Positions 60,599 to 64,000 of a stretch of 64,000 bases of DNA are shown piece after piece. The DNA is from Bradyrhizobium canariense (GTDB lineage Bacteria; Pseudomonadota; Alphaproteobacteria; Rhizobiales; Xanthobacteraceae): NCBI RefSeq assembly GCF_019402665.1, contig NZ_VSST01000044.1:62001-126000 (forward strand), in the 5' to 3' direction. A program made the position numbers and the translations under genes. The notes under the pieces were generated by a model. It had not been told where the DNA came from. It saw only the letters and a program-made list of their open reading frames with translations, and made no database searches. Each line of letters starts with the position of its first letter. The stretch's first letter is position 1.

Positions 60599-62476
60599 AT
60601 GACAGCTGCCGTACCTCTCTCGGGCGGCCGCCACGGGAGCATCGCCCTGCTGCTTCGCCTCAGCGACGCGATCGCGGCCATTTTGCTGGCTGCGGATCTC
60701 GTCGTCGTCTGCGGTTCCGTGCTGCTGCGCTTCTGCTTCAACGCGCCGGTGGAGTGGTCCGACGACGTCGCGCGCGGCCTGATGGTCGGCTCGGCCTTCT
60801 TCGGCGCGGCGAGTGCGCTCGCGCGCGGCGAGAATGTCGGCGTCTCCTTCTTCCGCGACCTGGCTCCGGTACGGCTGCGCGCGCTGGTCGACGCCGCGAG
60901 TGCGCTGCTCGTGGTGCTGATTTCGGGCTACGTCGCCTACAATTCCATCAAGCTCGGCTCGCTGACGGCGGGCCAGACCACCGGGTCGGGCCTGCCGCTG
61001 GAGCTGACCTTCTACCCGATGGGCGCCGGCGCGCTGTTCATGACGGTGTTTGCGATCGACCAGCTCTGCGCCAGGCCGCTCCCCGACATCGTCAGAGGCC
61101 TCGTCGCGGTTGCCATCGTGACCGGCCTCTATCTCGCCTGGGATTATCTGTCGCCCGCCACGGTGCCCTCGGCGGGCACGCTGATGCTGATCGGTTTCTT
61201 CGCGACGTTGGTCGGCGGGTTGCCGATCGGCTTTGCGCTAGCGCTGGCCGCGCTGATCTTCATCTGGGTCGAGGGCGCACTGCCCGGCGTCATCTTCGCG
61301 CAGCAGATGGCGCGCGGCATCGATAATTTCGTGCTGCTCGCGATTCCGTTCTTCATTCTCGTCGGCTACCTCATGGAAGCCAACGGCATGTCGGTGCGGC
61401 TGATCGAGCTGTTGCAGCGTGGGGTCGGGCGCATGCGCGGCGGCCTCAACGTCGTGATGGTGGCCTCGATGGTGCTGTTCTCCGGCATCTCCGGCTCGAA
61501 GATGGCCGATGTCGCCGCGGTTGGCTCCGTGCTGATTCCGGCCGCGCGCCGCTCCAAGCAGAATCCGGGCGGTGCCGTGGCGCTGCTCGCGGCCTCCGCG
61601 GTGATGGCGGAGACCATTCCGCCCTGCATCAATTTGATCATCCTGGGTTTCGTCGCGAATTTGTCGATCGGCGGCCTGTTCGTCGCAGGGCTGTTGCCGG
61701 CCGCGCTGATGGCGCTGGCCTTGATCGCCGTCTCCATCATCTTCGGCAAGACGCCGACTGAGACTCCGGCTGAGACTGCGGCTGATGCCGAGGACATCGC
61801 GCCGCAGATGCCGGTGTCGGGCCTGTGGAGCGGCGCGATCGCCTCGTTCGGCCTGATCTTCATGATCTTCTTCGGCTTCAAGAGCGGCTTTGCCACCGCG
61901 ACCGAGATATCCGCCTTCGCGGTGGCCTATGCGCTCGTCGTCGGCAGCGTGGTGTTCCGCGAGCTCAGCTTCACATCGGCTGCGCACAGCTTCGTCCAGG
62001 GCGCAACGCGCGCGGGGCTCGTGCTGTTCATCGTCGCGGCGGCGCAATCGCTGGCGTTCACGCTGACCTTGCAGCAGGTGCCGCATGCGGTCGGCGATTT
62101 CATGCTGGGACTGTCCAAGACCTCGGGCACCTGGCTGTTCATCCTGCTCGCGATCGCCGTGCTGATCGTGATGGGCTCGGTGCTGGAGGGCGCGGCCGCG
62201 CTGATCATCTTCGGGCCGCTGCTGCTGCCGGTGGCCGTGCAGCTCGGTATCGATCCCCTGCATTTCGGCGTCGTGCTCGTGATCGCGATGGGCATCGGCC
62301 TGTTCGCGCCGCCGCTCGGGCTCGGGCTCTACGGCGCTTGCCTGATCGGCAACGTGCCGATCGAGCAGACGGTGAAGCCGATCATGGGCTATCTTGGCCT
62401 GTTGTTCCTTTGCCTGCTCGTGATCGCGTTCGTGCCATGGCTCAGCACGGCATTGCCGCGCGCGTTCGGCTACTGA
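60599..62476 (+). CDS. TRAP transporter fused permease (DctQM)
   Basis: A fused small (DctQ) and large (DctM) permease of about 625 residues. The DctQ half (about 1-185) has EWSDDVARGLMVGSAFFGA. The DctM half follows from about residue 190, with NFVLLAIPFFILVGYLME, FSGISGSKMADVAAVGSVLIP and the final GLFAPPLGLGLYGACLIG. A GTG at 60593 is an alternative start. It lies 7 bases after the receptor gene and 12 before the dehydrogenase gene, forming one operon. Confidence 0.93.
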   Translation: MTAAVPLSGGRHGSIALLLRLSDAIAAILLAADLVVVCGSVLLRFCFNAPVEWSDDVARGLMVGSAFFGAASALARGENVGVSFFRDLAPVRLRALVDAASALLVVLISGYVAYNSIKLGSLTAGQTTGSGLPLELTFYPMGAGALFMTVFAIDQLCARPLPDIVRGLVAVAIVTGLYLAWDYLSPATVPSAGTLMLIGFFATLVGGLPIGFALALAALIFIWVEGALPGVIFAQQMARGIDNFVLLAIPFFILVGYLMEANGMSVRLIELLQRGVGRMRGGLNVVMVASMVLFSGISGSKMADVAAVGSVLIPAARRSKQNPGGAVALLAASAVMAETIPPCINLIILGFVANLSIGGLFVAGLLPAALMALALIAVSIIFGKTPTETPAETAADAEDIAPQMPVSGLWSGAIASFGLIFMIFFGFKSGFATATEISAFAVAYALVVGSVVFRELSFTSAAHSFVQGATRAGLVLFIVAAAQSLAFTLTLQQVPHAVGDFMLGLSKTSGTWLFILLAIAVLIVMGSVLEGAAALIIFGPLLLPVAVQLGIDPLHFGVVLVIAMGIGLFAPPLGLGLYGACLIGNVPIEQTVKPIMGYLGLLFLCLLVIAFVPWLSTALPRAFGY

Positions 62477-62488
62477 AGGAGTCTTGCC

Positions 62489-63466
62489 GTGAAAGTCCTG
62501 CTGGCCCACACGCCGGAGATGCGCCGCAATTACTACGGCAATCGCAGCCTGAACGGTTTGCGCGCGGCCGCCGAGGTGGTGCTGCACGAGAGCGATGAGA
62601 CGCTGGTCTCAGCCAGCCTCGTGCGCGCTGCCAAAGATGTCGACATCATCGTGGCCGACCGCATGACCGAGGGCCGCGGCGAGATCTTTGCGCAACTGCC
62701 GCGCCTGCGCGCCTTCGTCCGCTGCGCCGTCGACATTCGCAATGTCGATATCGAGGCCGCCTCGAACGCCGGCGTGCTCGTGACCCGCGCCGGGCCCGGC
62801 TTCGTGCAAGCCGTTGCCGAGCTCGCGGTTGGCTTCATGGTCGATCTCTCCCGCGGCGTGTCCCGAGCGACGGCCGATTATCACGCCGGTCGCAGGCCGG
62901 AAGCCCGGATGGGCCGTCAGCTGGCCGGCAGCAAGATCGGCATCATCGGCTATGGCAGCATCGGGCGTTACCTCGCCGACATCGCCAAGGTGATGCGCAT
63001 GGAGGTGCTGGTCGCAGATCCGTTTGCCACCGTGAGCGACAGCGCCATCCGGCAGGTCGGCCTCGACGAGCTCCTCGCCGCGTCCGACTATGTCGTCTGC
63101 CTTGCCATCGCCAACGAACAGACCGAAAACCTGATCGGCGAGGCGGCGCTGGCGCGCATGCAGAAGCATGCGGTCTTCGTCAATCTCTCCCGCGGCAATC
63201 TCGTCGACGAAGCGGCGCTGGCGAAGGCGCTGCTTGAATATCGTATCGCGGGTGCCGCGATGGATGTCGGCCGCGCGCCTGACCAGATGCCAAATCCGGA
63301 GCTTGCGAAGTATCCCAACGTCATCGCCACGCCGCATGTCGGCGGCCTGACGCCGCAGGCGATCGAATATCAGTCGCTGGAAACCGTGCGCCAGGTCGAG
63401 GCGATCGTCAAAGGCGAGGCCCCACAAGGCGCCGTCAACGCCGAGCGCTGGACGCGGCGGCCGTGA
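62489..63466 (+). CDS. D-isomer-specific 2-hydroxyacid dehydrogenase
   Basis: A 325-residue NAD-dependent dehydrogenase interconverting 2-keto and D-2-hydroxy acids. The NAD fold GIIGYGSIGRYLADIAK lies near 151-167, with the catalytic Arg/Glu/His region in NLSRGNLVDEAALAKAL, then AMDVGRAPDQMPNPEL and TPHVGGLTPQA (catalytic His). GTG 62489 is the start; AAGGAG at 62476-62481 lies 7 bases upstream. It is the third gene of the TRAP operon and probably acts on the imported acid. Confidence 0.93.
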   Translation: MKVLLAHTPEMRRNYYGNRSLNGLRAAAEVVLHESDETLVSASLVRAAKDVDIIVADRMTEGRGEIFAQLPRLRAFVRCAVDIRNVDIEAASNAGVLVTRAGPGFVQAVAELAVGFMVDLSRGVSRATADYHAGRRPEARMGRQLAGSKIGIIGYGSIGRYLADIAKVMRMEVLVADPFATVSDSAIRQVGLDELLAASDYVVCLAIANEQTENLIGEAALARMQKHAVFVNLSRGNLVDEAALAKALLEYRIAGAAMDVGRAPDQMPNPELAKYPNVIATPHVGGLTPQAIEYQSLETVRQVEAIVKGEAPQGAVNAERWTRRP

Positions 63467-63472
63467 TCCGCT

Positions 63473-64000
63473 CTACAGCCGGTCCACGGCTTTGAACGTC
63501 CCGTCCTTCTGGATCACCGTTAAAAACACCTTTGGTGGCGCGTCGATCATGCGCATGCCGACGGTGACGGTGCTGCCGCTGATGTCGAAGCGGCCGACAT
63601 CGTTGATCGCGCGCAGCAGGCTCGCGCGGGTCGGTTGCGGTCCGGCCTGTTCCAGCGCCGCGGCCGCGAGACGGCCGGCGATGTAGCCTTCGAGCGACAC
63701 GAAATTCGGCGTCAGCGTCGGGTCGAACGCGGTTTGCGCGGCCTGATAGTCGGCGACGAGCTTGAGCGAGCGGTCCCAGGGAAACGGCACGACCTGCGTG
63801 ACGACGACGCCTTCGCCCTCGGGGCCGAGCTCCCGGGCGAGCGCAACGGCGCCGACGAAAGAGATGTTGACGAAGGTCGGATTGGCGCCGCTGCGGTGCG
63901 CGAGCTTGATGAACTCGGCGCAGGGACCGTAGGTCCCGACCATGACGATCGCCTCGGGTTCGACGCGCTTGATCGTGCGCCAGGCCGAAGCGACGGCGCG
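63473..64000 (-). CDS. ABC transporter substrate-binding protein (LivK-like), 5' part outside the window
   Basis: The visible C-terminal 175 residues or so, reading RAVASAWRTIKRVEPEAIVM, continue to GTYGPCAEFIKLAHRSGANP and LSPNFVSLEGYIAGR-like text (seen here as LTPNFVSLEGYIAGRLAAAA). They end in GMRMIDAPPKVFLTVIQKDG. This fits a periplasmic branched-chain amino-acid-type receptor. The gene runs past the right edge on the minus strand and converges on the dehydrogenase gene. Confidence 0.85.
   Translation of the reverse strand, partial: RAVASAWRTIKRVEPEAIVMVGTYGPCAEFIKLAHRSGANPTFVNISFVGAVALARELGPEGEGVVVTQVVPFPWDRSLKLVADYQAAQTAFDPTLTPNFVSLEGYIAGRLAAAALEQAGPQPTRASLLRAINDVGRFDISGSTVTVGMRMIDAPPKVFLTVIQKDGTFKAVDRL

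Overview
The window is high-GC chromosomal DNA of an alphaproteobacterium, most likely Bradyrhizobium or a close relative. Supporting signs are the murB-ddl-ftsQAZ-lpxC-bamD-recN-ligA order, a ROSE-type RNA thermometer ahead of an hsp20 gene, families of palindromic repeats at gene junctions, and dense accessory genes for lipid, envelope and transport functions. No tRNA, rRNA, CRISPR array, insertion sequence or phage module was seen. The species call is inference from gene content, not a database match.

Region 1 (1-13400, + strand) is a cell-wall, division and outer-membrane block: the tail of murC, murB, a divergent ddl, ftsQ, ftsA, ftsZ with a strong terminator, lpxC, bamD, recN and ligA. 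Region 2 (13400-24100) holds a Bcr/CflA-type MFS pump, an aminopeptidase P, a small basic protein, prmA, an orphan Flp pilin, a phytoene-dehydrogenase-like flavoprotein, a membrane protein with a spermidine-synthase-like domain, and a secreted glycerophosphodiesterase. A cluster of DnaA-box-like words lies between the pilin and the flavoprotein.

Region 3 (24200-29600) looks like an acyl-handling locus. A desaturase, an MBOAT acyltransferase and a membrane-anchored SGNH-like protein run on +, and converge on a fatty-acyl-AMP ligase and acyl carrier protein on -. Region 4 (29800-38000) carries an L,D-transpeptidase, a glycine-zipper protein, an ABC-2 exporter, two paralogous secreted alpha/beta-hydrolases (one with a LysM domain), a zinc-ribbon metallopeptidase, and a divergent alpha/beta-hydrolase and CGNR regulator pair. 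Region 5 (38000-39700) is a heat-shock locus: an RpoH-like promoter, a ROSE thermometer, hsp20 and three small same-strand genes.

Region 6 (39700-51200) includes tartrate/D-malate dehydrogenase with a divergent LysR regulator and an aspartate-dehydrogenase-like enzyme, a PQQ-type sugar dehydrogenase, a three-gene operon (ICMT-like, HpnA-like SDR, DUF962/Mpo1-like), OmpA-like and Cys-rich exported proteins, an orphan HicB, and a UvrD/PcrA helicase. The helicase gene contains a palindromic repeat translated in frame. Region 7 (51400-64000) holds a DUF1328 peptide, a thioesterase, an FAD-linked oxidase, a Spy-like His/Gly-rich protein, a SulP transporter, an exported caspase-like protein, a TRAP transporter with a 2-hydroxyacid dehydrogenase, and the 3' part of an amino-acid-type ABC binding protein.

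The most notable items are the in-frame repeat in uvrD, the acyl-activation/transfer locus, the ROSE-controlled hsp20 neighbourhood, the ICMT/SDR/DUF962 operon, the paired secreted hydrolases and the DnaA-box-like cluster.
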